Source: Bacteroidota bacterium
GTDB taxonomy: Bacteria; Bacteroidota; Bacteroidia; Chitinophagales; Chitinophagaceae
DNA length: 64,000 nucleotides
NCBI GenBank assembly: GCA_020161535.1
Contig: JAIUNW010000002.1
Span: 248,001-312,000 of the forward strand
Direction: 5' to 3'
The notes under the pieces are model-generated. The model worked only from the letters and a program-made list of their open reading frames with translations. It was not told the origin of the DNA and searched no databases. The position numbers and the translations under genes were made by a program. Below are positions 43,206-51,510 of the stretch, one piece after another. The first letter of the stretch is position 1. Each line of letters begins with the position of its first letter.

Positions 43206-44285
43206 TTATAAAGTCGATACCGAATTGCCATTCAACATCAGGTCAACCGATTCCTGCAGAATGCTGTATTTGTTGGCGTTGAACAAATCCATTTTCTCTT
43301 TTGGAAGATTCAATTTATAACCTTTGTTATCGGGCTTCGACATGAGCTTGTCGAAGTCGGGGTTGTAACGCTTGAAGTCTTCGAGCGACATACTGATGTG
43401 TTTGGCGATGATCACCGATTGGTATTTGCCCGACACTTTTTGCTCTTTCACATTGCTCAATTCATCGGCCGTAAGGTTGCGGGTAAAAGCGTATAGGTGC
43501 TGACCATAATGTTCGGTGGTTTCGGCCTTGGTCAGCGTGGTGAGTCCGCCCTGCCCTTCGAAAATATAGTGCGTGCCAATAAACTTCTTTACATGGGTTC
43601 TGGTTTCGGCCGGCAGGTAATATTGCAGGTCCCAGAAATTGCGGCTACCGCTTTTTGCGATGGCTTTTTGTACCGCGCCGGGGCCACCGTTGTAGGCGGC
43701 AATCACCAGCAACCAATCGCCATATTGGGCATACAGGTCTTTGAGGTACCTGGCCGCTGCGTGTGTGCTCTTGACATAATTGCGACGCTCATCTACTTTC
43801 CTGTTCACTTTCAGGCCCAGTTCTACAGCGGTACCCGGCATCAATTGCCAGGGGCCAACGGCACCGGCCCAGGAAGTTGCACCCGCTTTCATTTTGGATT
43901 CGATCACAGCCAGGTATTTCAATTCACGCGGCAAGCCGTGTTGTACCATAATGCCATCCATCATATTGAAATAGGGAAGGGCCCAGGATTTCATGTCCTG
44001 CAAGTCCTTGCTGTATTTATCCATATAATCTTCCACAAAGCTAACGGCGCGGGGATTCAGCCGGGGCGCCAGCATCGCTTTATTGCTCTCGGCTTCAAAC
44101 AAGCCGGCAATCTGTGCGGTAGATGTATTTTGGGCAAGAAGTAGGGTACTGTCTTTAGCAACCGATACAATGGTTGTATCGGCGGTAAGTATGTTCTGTG
44201 GACCTTGCGCGGTCGGCACTTTTTGGGCGAGAGTTAATCCAAGTGAACCGGCCAGAAAGCCACCCAGCAAAAGAAATTGTTTCAT
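43206..44285 (-). CDS. Lytic transglycosylase (MltD-like, SLT domain)
   Basis: A 359-residue periplasmic murein hydrolase. The signal peptide is KQFLLLGGFLAGSLGLTLAQ. The Slt fold lies at about residues 110-270, with the catalytic Glu in LAVIESKMKAGATSWAGAVG, then PWQLMPGTAVELGL and VIAAYNGGPGAVQKAI. After residue 290 there is a tail of about 70 residues but no recognisable LysM repeat, unlike E. coli MltD. It is transcribed convergently with pabB. Confidence 0.92.
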   Translation of the reverse strand: MKQFLLLGGFLAGSLGLTLAQKVPTAQGPQNILTADTTIVSVAKDSTLLLAQNTSTAQIAGLFEAESNKAMLAPRLNPRAVSFVEDYMDKYSKDLQDMKSWALPYFNMMDGIMVQHGLPRELKYLAVIESKMKAGATSWAGAVGPWQLMPGTAVELGLKVNRKVDERRNYVKSTHAAARYLKDLYAQYGDWLLVIAAYNGGPGAVQKAIAKSGSRNFWDLQYYLPAETRTHVKKFIGTHYIFEGQGGLTTLTKAETTEHYGQHLYAFTRNLTADELSNVKEQKVSGKYQSVIIAKHISMSLEDFKRYNPDFDKLMSKPDNKGYKLNLPKEKMDLFNANKYSILQESVDLMLNGNSVSTL

Positions 44286-44355
44286 TATCCAACTTTAGGT
44301 TCGACACTAAACAGCTTCTCAAAGGGATGTTTTTGGTGAGGTTTTCAACAGAGGA

Positions 44356-45795
44356 TTAAGATTCGAAAGGCTTCAGGGTTTTCGACAATACCAGCAAAGA
44401 TAACTCTTGGAACCGGTTGGTCATAACCTGTAGCCCGTAAGGCATACCATTACTATGCCAAAAAAGAGGGAGGGAGATGCCCGGAATGCCTGTCAGGTTG
44501 GCAAAAACAGTGTAAATATCTTCCAGGTACATGGCCACGGGGTCGGCTGTTTTTTCGCCGAAACGGAAGGCTGTGCTGGGAGCCGTGGGCGATAAAATAG
44601 CGTCGAAACTATTGAAAATCAAATCTGTTTGGGCGCAAAGCTGCTGGCGTACCTGCTGGGCCTTGGTGAAATAGGCATCGTAGTAACCGGCGCTCAACAC
44701 GAAGCTACCGAGCAGGATGCGTTTCTTCACTTCCCTGCCAAAACCGGTGGATCGGTTGTGTGCATAAAATTCTGCCAAATCTGTCAAATTACCCTGTTCC
44801 CGGTGCCCATACCGAACGCCGTCGAAGCGGCCGAGGTTGGAAGAAGCTTCGGCGGTGGTCAACACATAATAAGTGGGTACTATATAATCGAGCAGGGGAA
44901 AATCGACGGCTTCTACCTGGTGACCGGCGGCGCGAAGCTGGTCGAAATAGGCCAACTGGGTTTTTGCGATTTCGGGGTCGAGCGAGGGGTGCTCAACGGC
45001 TTCGCGGAAATAAGCGAAGCGGTGGGATTTTTTTTCGGGTGATAGCAGGGCCTGGCTGTAGTCGGGCACCGGTAAACTGGAGGCTGTACTGTCGAAGGCA
45101 TCCCCCCCGGCGATCACTTCTAATATTTTGGCGGTATCGGCCAGGTTGCCGGCAAATATGCCTACCTGGTCGAACGATGATGCATAGGCGATGAGGCCGT
45201 AGCGCGATACGCGTCCGTAGCTTGGTTTAAGGCCAACGATGCCACAGAAATCGGCGGGTTGTCGCACCGAGCCGCCGGTATCGCTGCCGAGGCTGACCAT
45301 GCAAAGACCGGCTTGCACAGCTACGGCTGATCCCCCGGAAGAGCCTCCGGGAACGCGGTTGTTGTCGCGGGCGTTCAGGGTGGGCCCGTAGGCCGAGTTT
45401 TCGTTCGATGAGCCCATGGCGTATTCATCGCAGTTGAGTCTGCCGATGATGATGGCACCTGCATCGACGAGTTTCTGCACGGCGGTGGCGGAATAGGGCG
45501 ACCGATAACCACGCAGCATGTTGGAGGCGGCGGTCACGAAATGGCCTTCGTAACAGAGCACGTCTTTGATGCCAACCACAACGCCGTGGAGGGGGCGCAG
45601 GGGTTGGCCGGCGGCCAGTTCAGCATCGAGCACCTCCGCGCGGGCCAGGGCTTCGCTGGTGAAGGTTTCGATAAAGGCGTTCAGGTGCTTTTGCCGTTCG
45701 ATTTCCGCTAAATAAAACTCCACTGCCCCTTTGCAGGTAGTGGAGTTGTCGGATAATGCGGTATGAAAGGTCTCTATAGACGCAAATACAAACAA
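44356..45795 (-). CDS. gatA: Glu/Asp-tRNA amidotransferase subunit A
   Basis: A 479-residue amidase subunit that releases ammonia from glutamine to convert Glu-tRNA(Gln) to Gln-tRNA(Gln). The Ser-cis-Ser-Lys site is complete: Lys in VVVGIKDVLCYEG, cis-Ser in GGSSGGSAVAV, nucleophilic Ser in SLGSDTGGSVRQPA. gatB and gatC are elsewhere. The only in-frame initiator is TTG at 45795; there is no ATG before the conserved N-terminus. It lies 17 bases after tatA and is probably co-transcribed. Confidence 0.95.
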   Translation of the reverse strand: MFVFASIETFHTALSDNSTTCKGAVEFYLAEIERQKHLNAFIETFTSEALARAEVLDAELAAGQPLRPLHGVVVGIKDVLCYEGHFVTAASNMLRGYRSPYSATAVQKLVDAGAIIIGRLNCDEYAMGSSNENSAYGPTLNARDNNRVPGGSSGGSAVAVQAGLCMVSLGSDTGGSVRQPADFCGIVGLKPSYGRVSRYGLIAYASSFDQVGIFAGNLADTAKILEVIAGGDAFDSTASSLPVPDYSQALLSPEKKSHRFAYFREAVEHPSLDPEIAKTQLAYFDQLRAAGHQVEAVDFPLLDYIVPTYYVLTTAEASSNLGRFDGVRYGHREQGNLTDLAEFYAHNRSTGFGREVKKRILLGSFVLSAGYYDAYFTKAQQVRQQLCAQTDLIFNSFDAILSPTAPSTAFRFGEKTADPVAMYLEDIYTVFANLTGIPGISLPLFWHSNGMPYGLQVMTNRFQELSLLVLSKTLKPFES

Positions 45796-45812
45796 ACCAG
45801 AAAAATTTCTAC

Positions 45813-46040
45813 TTAAGGTTGAGAAGGCGTTTTAGTGGTCTCTTTTTCGCGCATACCCTGTTCGATTTCGTCTTTCACATTGTTTTTGGCATCGTTGAAC
45901 TCGCGGATACCGCGGCCCAGGCCACGCATCAGTTCGGGTATTTTACGACCACCAAACAAGAGCAATACGACCAGGATGATCAGGATCCACTCGCTACCAC
46001 CAGGCATAGAGATCATCAGTAGGGAATTAGCTGTTAACAT
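45813..46040 (-). CDS. tatA: Twin-arginine translocase subunit TatA
   Basis: A 75-residue protein with an N-terminal membrane helix ([21 protein letters not shown]), the amphipathic helix containing [18 protein letters not shown], and a charged tail. These are the TatA/E signature elements. Met codons at residues 9 and 12 are alternative starts. tatC is not nearby, so it works with a TatC encoded elsewhere. Confidence 0.9.
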   Translation of the reverse strand: MLTANSLLMISMPGGSEWILIILVVLLLFGGRKIPELMRGLGRGIREFNDAKNNVKDEIEQGMREKETTKTPSQP

Positions 46041-46176
46041 GCTAAATAGATTTTGAGTGGATAAAGGTAGGGAAAAGTCAAAAGGGAAAAGTCAAAACGC
46101 AAAAAAGGAGCGGGTTTAACAGCTATTTCACCGGTAAGCGTCCCGCCGGGTGGAAAAGTTGGCCGGTAGGGGCATG

Positions 46177-46199
46177 AAAAAGCCGCCTCGCGGCGGCTT
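46177..46199 (-). terminator. Intrinsic terminator of rplS
   Basis: The eight-base stem AAGCCGCC / GGCGGCTT with a TCGC loop is followed on the minus strand by a T-run. It lies directly after the rplS stop. Confidence 0.85.
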
Positions 46200-46203
46200 C
46201 GAA

Positions 46204-46566
46204 TTATTTGGCGGCAACTGCCATTTTCTTTTCTTTGATCCGGGCGCTCTTTCCGCTGCGTTCGCGCAGGAAATAGAGTTTAGCACGGCGAACCTTACCT
46301 TTTTTAGACACCGCGATCGATTCGATATTGGGTGAATACAGGGGGAATGTTCTTTCTACACCTACACCGTCGGAGATTTTGCGAACAGTGAATGTTTGGG
46401 TGGTACCCTGGCCCTGGCGCTTGATAACGTCGCCGCGGAAGCTCTGGATACGCTCTTTGTTACCTTCAACGATCTTATAGTTAACGGTAACATTGTCACC
46501 GGCTTTAAAAGCAGGGAATTCTCTTTTGGGGGTCAGTTGCTCGTGAACAAATGCTACAGCGTTCAT
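46204..46566 (-). CDS. rplS: 50S ribosomal protein L19
   Basis: A 120-residue ribosomal protein at the 30S-50S interface. It has [76 protein letters not shown] and [16 protein letters not shown] 46566 ([11 protein letters not shown]) is chosen over the frame extension to 46611, which runs through the promoter. It has its own promoter and terminator and stands alone, without the usual trmD-rimM neighbours. Confidence 0.97.
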   Translation of the reverse strand: MNAVAFVHEQLTPKREFPAFKAGDNVTVNYKIVEGNKERIQSFRGDVIKRQGQGTTQTFTVRKISDGVGVERTFPLYSPNIESIAVSKKGKVRRAKLYFLRERSGKSARIKEKKMAVAAK

Positions 46567-46588
46567 GATGATCGATTTTAACGGACGG

Positions 46589-46619
46589 CAAAGGTAGGGG
46601 GAAATAACCAAAAGTCAAA
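46589..46619 (-). promoter_or_regulatory. Bacteroidota-type promoter of rplS
   Basis: On the minus strand TTTG (46616-46619), 19 bases, then TACCTTTG (46589-46596) is a full match to the Bacteroidota consensus. The ATG is 22 bases downstream of the -7 box. Confidence 0.65.
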
Positions 46620-46641
46620 ACTAAAAAAAAGAAGCGATTTT

Positions 46642-46680
46642 ACCCGACGGGTTTTACCCGACGGGTGCAACCCGACGGGT
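46642..46680. repeat. Triple-palindrome element, copy B
   Basis: ACCCGACGGGT units at 46642, 46656 and 46670 are separated by TTT and GCA. It ends four bases from the stop codon of the FtsX-like permease. It is the reverse complement of copy A in layout and the same orientation as copy C. Confidence 0.93.
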
Positions 46681-46684
46681 AGGG

Positions 46685-49090
46685 TCAATCAGACCGCAGG
46701 CTGTGTACTGGATTGGCCAGGGCCGCCTTAATGGCCTGGACACTGACCGTAACCAGGGCGATCAACAGACCAGTCAGGCCGGCCAGCGCAAATACCCACC
46801 AGCCGATTTGAATTCGATAGGCGAAATCGGCCAGCCAATGGTTCATGAGCAGCCAGGCCAGGGGCCAGGCGATCAGCATGGCGATCACCACCAATTTTAC
46901 CAGGTCGCGCGCCAACAACAACACGAGGGCCTGTACACTGCTTCCCAACACTTTGCGGATGCCAATTTCCTTCCGCCGCTGTTCGGCTGTAAACGTGATC
47001 AGCCCAAACAAACCCAGGCAGGCGATGAATATGGCCAGCAACGTGAAGCCGATCAACAATTTTCCCTGCATTTTTTCTGCCTGGTATTGGCGGGCGAAAT
47101 TGTCGTCGAGAAAATGGAATTCGAATGGATTTTCGGCATCGAATTGTTCAAATACGGTGGCTACCTGTTGGAGCGCGGTGCTGGTATTGCGGGGGTTGAG
47201 TCGCACGTAAACATTGTCTTTATCGCCATTTTCAGTGGCAAGTTTGACGATAAGGGGTTCGATTTTGTGCTGGAGTGAATAGATATTAAAATCTTTTAGC
47301 ACTCCCGCCACTTCATACAGCATCGGTTTACCCGCGGTATCGGTGCCCAACTGAATTTTCTGGCCAACCGGTTTCGTCCAACCGTTTTTCCGGGCCAGGG
47401 TTTCATTGATCAATACCTTATTGTCTTTATCAGTTGGCATGTCTTTAGAAAAATTTCGACCGGCAGCGATTTTTATTTGCAGGGTTGGCACAAAGTCTTC
47501 GTCGATGTCAAACTGTTTGGCCATCTGGCTATTGTTACTAAAACTGCCGTCGTTATTGGCGGGTGTATAATCTTGTCCGCCGATATCATTGTTGCCAATG
47601 GGATTGCCGGCAACAGCCACACTTTCGATCAGCGGACTTTGTCCCAATGCTGCTTTAATCTGGTCGATATTATTTCTGGCAGCGCGGTTATTCAGGTGAT
47701 AGGTCAGCACCTGGTCTTTGTTGAAGCCAAGGTCTTTGGCGCCTACAAATTGCAATTGCTGGTAGATAATGAAAGAGGCAGCCATCAGGGCGATGGTGAC
47801 CACGAATTGAAACACCACGAGCGACTGCCGGAACCGCAGATTCCCTTCGTGGCTGCCGGTCTGGCCTTTTAAGGCGGGGATCAATTTAAAGCCCGATAAA
47901 AACAAAGCGGGATACAAGCCGCTCAAGCCGCCTGCAAGCAACGCAAAACCCGCCGCAAAGCCCAGGGTTTGCACTGCATCGGGTTGCCAGGCAAAAGCGG
48001 TCTTTCCGGCAAAGCCAAGAAACCAGGGCAAGGTTAGTTGTACCAGGAGTATTGACAAGAGGGCGGCCAGAAAAGTGATCAATACCGATTCGGCCAGAAA
48101 CAGGCGCACCAGTTGCGCGCGACTGGACCCATTTACTTTTCGTACACCAATTTCCTTGACCCGCAGGCTGGCGCGCGCGGTTGACAGGTTCATGTAGTTG
48201 ATTGACGCCACCAGCAGGATCAACGCCGCGATGATGGAAAAGCCGACTACATAACGCATACTGCCGTTGGGGGCGATTTCATATTCCAGGTTAGACTGCA
48301 GGTGGATATCGGTAAGTGGTTGCAGTTCGAGTTGGTAGTTGGCTGTCCCCACCAGTTTTGCAAGTGCCGGCTTCAGTTTGTTTTCGTAAAAGGCAGGCAG
48401 CTTGGCATTGATGCGGGCGATGTCTGCTTCCTTGTTTAATAGTAAGTAGGTATAGAGGTAAGAATTTTCCCAGGCAGGGCTGTTATTGGGTGCCATGCGG
48501 CGGATGCCACTGAAACTAAAATGCGAGTTGACGGGTACGTCTTTGATCACGGCACTCACCAGCGCGTTGTCATTGTTGCCGAAGGAGATAGTTTTACCAA
48601 GGGCAATGGCAGGATCGCCGAATAGGGTATTGGCGAGTGACTGTGTAATAACAATGCTGTTCAGTTGGTTGAGGGCTTGGGTATTGCCGTAGAGAAACGG
48701 GAAATCGAAAACGGTAAAGAAACTGCTGTCGGCAAACAGGATATCGTTGACTTTGATGTGTTTTTCGCCGTAGTTGATGGTGCCGCCGCCTTCGGCATCA
48801 ATGCGAACAGTGGCCTGGATGTCGGGGAAAGCATCTTTGAAGGCTTGCGCAAAGGGTGGTGGGGTGACAGCCAGTTGAAAACTGCCGCCGCTCCATTCGC
48901 CGTGTTGCGCTATACGCGCGATGCGGTGCGCGTTATGGTGGTAACGATCGTAGCTCAATTCATTGCCAACATAGAGCATGATCAGCCAGCAGGCCGCAAG
49001 GCCTATGGCGAGTCCGCCGATATTGATGATCGAAAAGGTTTTGTGGCGAACCAGGTTTCGCCAGGCGGTTTTGAAGTAGTTCCGGAGCAT
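46685..49090 (-). CDS. FtsX/MacB-type ABC transporter permease
   Basis: An 801-residue membrane protein with two MacB-PCD/FtsX units. Each has a transmembrane helix (SIINIGGLAIGLAACWLIML; FVVTIALMAASFIIYQQLQF), a periplasmic domain and an FtsX core with the repeated motifs RVKEIGVRKVNGSSRAQLVR and RRKEIGIRKVLGSSVQALVL. Such duplicated permeases are abundant in Bacteroidota and usually export or act mechanically with a MacB-like ATPase. No ATPase is adjacent. ATG 49090 (MLRNYFKTAWRNLVRH) is the family start. The gene is flanked by 39-bp direct repeats, copies B and C of the triple palindrome. Confidence 0.92.
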   Translation of the reverse strand: MLRNYFKTAWRNLVRHKTFSIINIGGLAIGLAACWLIMLYVGNELSYDRYHHNAHRIARIAQHGEWSGGSFQLAVTPPPFAQAFKDAFPDIQATVRIDAEGGGTINYGEKHIKVNDILFADSSFFTVFDFPFLYGNTQALNQLNSIVITQSLANTLFGDPAIALGKTISFGNNDNALVSAVIKDVPVNSHFSFSGIRRMAPNNSPAWENSYLYTYLLLNKEADIARINAKLPAFYENKLKPALAKLVGTANYQLELQPLTDIHLQSNLEYEIAPNGSMRYVVGFSIIAALILLVASINYMNLSTARASLRVKEIGVRKVNGSSRAQLVRLFLAESVLITFLAALLSILLVQLTLPWFLGFAGKTAFAWQPDAVQTLGFAAGFALLAGGLSGLYPALFLSGFKLIPALKGQTGSHEGNLRFRQSLVVFQFVVTIALMAASFIIYQQLQFVGAKDLGFNKDQVLTYHLNNRAARNNIDQIKAALGQSPLIESVAVAGNPIGNNDIGGQDYTPANNDGSFSNNSQMAKQFDIDEDFVPTLQIKIAAGRNFSKDMPTDKDNKVLINETLARKNGWTKPVGQKIQLGTDTAGKPMLYEVAGVLKDFNIYSLQHKIEPLIVKLATENGDKDNVYVRLNPRNTSTALQQVATVFEQFDAENPFEFHFLDDNFARQYQAEKMQGKLLIGFTLLAIFIACLGLFGLITFTAEQRRKEIGIRKVLGSSVQALVLLLARDLVKLVVIAMLIAWPLAWLLMNHWLADFAYRIQIGWWVFALAGLTGLLIALVTVSVQAIKAALANPVHSLRSD

Positions 49091-49137
49091 GACGGCGGTT
49101 TGGGGCTTCGCTGCCAACCCAGTGCCAAAATGAGAAA

Positions 49138-49168
49138 GGCTTAATAGTCAATCAAATACTATTAAGCC
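49138..49168. promoter_or_regulatory. Perfect 11-bp inverted repeat upstream of the permease gene
   Basis: GGCTTAATAGT (49138-49148) and ACTATTAAGCC (49158-49168) are exact reverse complements around nine bases. There is no T-run on either side, so an operator is likelier than a terminator. It lies about 50-80 bases upstream of the permease ATG. Confidence 0.6.
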
Positions 49169-49232
49169 TTAACGGAAGGTCGTCCGTTTTTGATACAATG
49201 TTGTGCGAGAAGGGACAGTTCTATGCCGTTCT

Positions 49233-49271
49233 ACCCGTCGGGTTTTACCCGTCGGGTGCAACCCGACGGGT
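49233..49271. repeat. Triple-palindrome element, copy C
   Basis: Palindromes at 49233, 49247 and 49261 (central bases T, T, A) are separated by TTT and GCA. It lies ten bases 3' of the rny stop. Confidence 0.93.
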
Positions 49272-49281
49272 AAAAAATGCG

Positions 49282-50847
49282 TTACCGCGCTACGTTCACC
49301 GCGCGTTTTTCGCGGATCACCGTTACGCGGATCTGGCCGGGGAAGGTCATCTCTGTTTGAATCTTTTGCGCAATCTCAAAGCTCAGTCGATCGCTGTCGG
49401 CATCACTTACTTTATCGGCTTCCACAATCACCCGCAGCTCGCGGCCGGCCTGGATGGCATAGGCTTTCTCCACGCCTGGATAGGCCATGGCCATGTTTTC
49501 AAGGTCTTTGATCCGCTGCAGGTATTGTTGCATGATCTCGCGGCGGGCACCGGGGCGGGCGCCGGAAATGGCGTCGCAGGCCTGCACAATGGGCGAAATC
49601 ACGTATTGCATTTCCATTTCATCGTGGTGCGCACCGATGGCGTTCACCACTGCCGGGTTCTCACCATATTTTTCGGCAAGCTTGGCACCCAACAAAGCAT
49701 GGCTCAGTTCAGATTCTTCGTCTGGCACTTTACCAATATCGTGCAGCAGACCGGCGCGTTTCGCGAGCTTGGGGTTCATGCCCAGTTCAGAAGCCATGAT
49801 ACCACAAAGATTGGCCACCTCGCGGCTGTGCATCAGCAGGTTTTGGCCATAAGAAGAACGGAAACGCATTTTACCGACGATCCGCACCAATTCTTTGTGC
49901 AGTCCGTGGATGCCCAGCTCTATCACCGTGCGCTCGCCGATTTCCATCACCTGCTCTTCGATCTGGCGGCGGGTTTTTTCCACCACTTCCTCAATACGAG
50001 CCGGGTGAATCCGGCCATCGGTCACCAGGCGGGTGAGGCTGAGACGGGCAATCTCCCGGCGCAGTGGGTCAAAAGACGACAGGATGATTGCTTCGGGGGT
50101 ATCGTCTACAATCAGGTCCACACCGGTAGCCGCTTCAATGGCGCGGATATTCCGGCCCTCGCGACCAATAATCTGGCCCTTGATTTCATCACTTTCGAGG
50201 TTGAACACGGTGATCGAGTTTTCAATCGCCTGTTCAGCGGCGGTGCGCTGGATGGTTTGGATGATGATTTTCCGGGCTTCCTTATTGGCTTTGCCCTTGG
50301 CATCGTCGATGATCTCTTGCTGAATGGCCAGGGCCTGGGTATTGGCTTCGTTGCGCAGGCTTTCTACCAGTTGCGAACGGGCTTCGTCGGCCGTAAGACC
50401 GGCGATTTTTTCCAGGCGACGAATATGTTCTTCCTGGTGCTTTTCCAGTTCGGTCCGCTTATGGTTCACCACCTCAATCTGGCGGTTCAGGTTTTCTTTA
50501 ATGGTTTCGTTTTCCTTGATCTGCTTGTCGAGGTTGTTCTCTTTCTGGTTGATGGAAACCTCTTTCTGCTTAATGCGGTTCTCGGCATCGTTGATCTTGC
50601 GATTCTTGTCGTTTACCTCTTTGTCGTGCTCACTTTTCAGTTGAACAAATTTCTCCTTGGCCTCCAGTTGCTTTTCCTTTTTGATGGTTTCGGCCTTCAA
50701 TTGTGCTTCTGTGATAATCTTGCTGGCTTCGGCATTGGCTTCCTGGATTTTTTGTTCGGTGTTGGCTTTAAAAATGAATTTCCCCAGTACGATGCCGACA
50801 ACCGCTGCTGCCAGACCGACGATGAGGAGTAATATAGTAGAGTCCAT
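49282..50847 (-). CDS. rny: Ribonuclease Y
   Basis: A 521-residue membrane-anchored endoribonuclease that starts mRNA decay. An N-terminal helix ([20 protein letters not shown]) precedes a long charged coiled coil (about 25-195). The KH domain (about 205-275) has [20 protein letters not shown] and the HD domain (about 325-430) has [15 protein letters not shown] and [11 protein letters not shown]. Length is standard. It is the last gene of pheT-coiled coil-zapA-rny. Confidence 0.98.
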   Translation of the reverse strand: MDSTILLLIVGLAAAVVGIVLGKFIFKANTEQKIQEANAEASKIITEAQLKAETIKKEKQLEAKEKFVQLKSEHDKEVNDKNRKINDAENRIKQKEVSINQKENNLDKQIKENETIKENLNRQIEVVNHKRTELEKHQEEHIRRLEKIAGLTADEARSQLVESLRNEANTQALAIQQEIIDDAKGKANKEARKIIIQTIQRTAAEQAIENSITVFNLESDEIKGQIIGREGRNIRAIEAATGVDLIVDDTPEAIILSSFDPLRREIARLSLTRLVTDGRIHPARIEEVVEKTRRQIEEQVMEIGERTVIELGIHGLHKELVRIVGKMRFRSSYGQNLLMHSREVANLCGIMASELGMNPKLAKRAGLLHDIGKVPDEESELSHALLGAKLAEKYGENPAVVNAIGAHHDEMEMQYVISPIVQACDAISGARPGARREIMQQYLQRIKDLENMAMAYPGVEKAYAIQAGRELRVIVEADKVSDADSDRLSFEIAQKIQTEMTFPGQIRVTVIREKRAVNVAR

Positions 50848-50901
50848 TGAATTGTTTTTTAACTAGTTAAGTGAAACTGAATGGCGCGAATGTAATGATT
50901 T

Positions 50902-51192
50902 TCAACCATTCATTTTGTCAAGTAGGGCTTCGATCTGCCCCAGTTTTTCGCTGACAGCGCGGTTGTCGATGCCCTGCTGCGTGCGCGATGATTGCTCGGT
51001 GGCATACCAAACCAATACCATGGCAATATAATCCTGCATGTCTTTTCCAGAGAAATGGGTCTTAAACTCGATCACTTTGTCGTTGATGACTTTTACGGTT
51101 TCCCGCACCGGCGCTTCGTCTTCGGGTTTGATGCGAATCCGGTAACTGCGGTCGCCGATGACAATATTGAGGGGGATGAGTTGCTCGTTCAT
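50902..51192 (-). CDS. zapA: Cell division protein ZapA
   Basis: A 96-residue protein that bundles FtsZ at the division site. It has the N-terminal IPLNIVIGDRSYRIRI strand pair, then EDEAPVRETVKVINDKVIEF and MQDYIAMVLVWYATEQS, then a C-terminal coiled coil. The start at 51192 (MNEQLIPLN) is preferred to the GTG-type extension to 51216. It is followed by rny, 54 bases on. Confidence 0.88.
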   Translation of the reverse strand: MNEQLIPLNIVIGDRSYRIRIKPEDEAPVRETVKVINDKVIEFKTHFSGKDMQDYIAMVLVWYATEQSSRTQQGIDNRAVSEKLGQIEALLDKMNG

Positions 51193-51216
51193 GGTAAACT
51201 GATTTGGCACCGCCAC

Positions 51217-51504
51217 TTACTCATTCAGCAGGGCGATGCATTTGTCGATGTCTTTCAGGTACTGGTTGATCCGCTTTTCCAGGGCTTGCCGGTCTTTTTC
51301 GGTCATCTGCGGCCGCGTGGCACGGGCCAGTTCCAACTGCCGTTCCAATTCGCCGCTGCGTTGTTGCAGCAACTGGTCTTTTTCCTGGTAGATGTTTAGC
51401 TGCGCCTGCAGCCGATCGTTGTCGCGCTGCAATTGCAGCTGTTGCCGCTGTAAAGCAGCCAGCTTTTCCTGAATCCGTTTCACCTGCAGCAACAAGTCTT
51501 CCAT
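51217..51504 (-). CDS. Small coiled-coil protein, ZapB-like in position
   Basis: A 95-residue protein that is almost entirely heptad-patterned Leu/Gln helix (MEDLLLQVKRIQEKLAALQR ... LERQLELARATRP ... LEKRINQYLKDIDKCIALLN). There is no membrane segment. It sits between pheT (six bases) and zapA (24 bases), so a role with ZapA in Z-ring organisation is plausible but rests on context only. Confidence 0.8.
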   Translation of the reverse strand: MEDLLLQVKRIQEKLAALQRQQLQLQRDNDRLQAQLNIYQEKDQLLQQRSGELERQLELARATRPQMTEKDRQALEKRINQYLKDIDKCIALLNE

Positions 51505-51510
51505 GGTTGA

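Noticed and set aside
49198..50832. 544-codon open frame on the plus strand
   Set aside because: It is fully antisense to rny, whose protein has complete KH and HD motifs. The antisense translation is Phe/His/Leu/Gly-rich with no recognisable domain.
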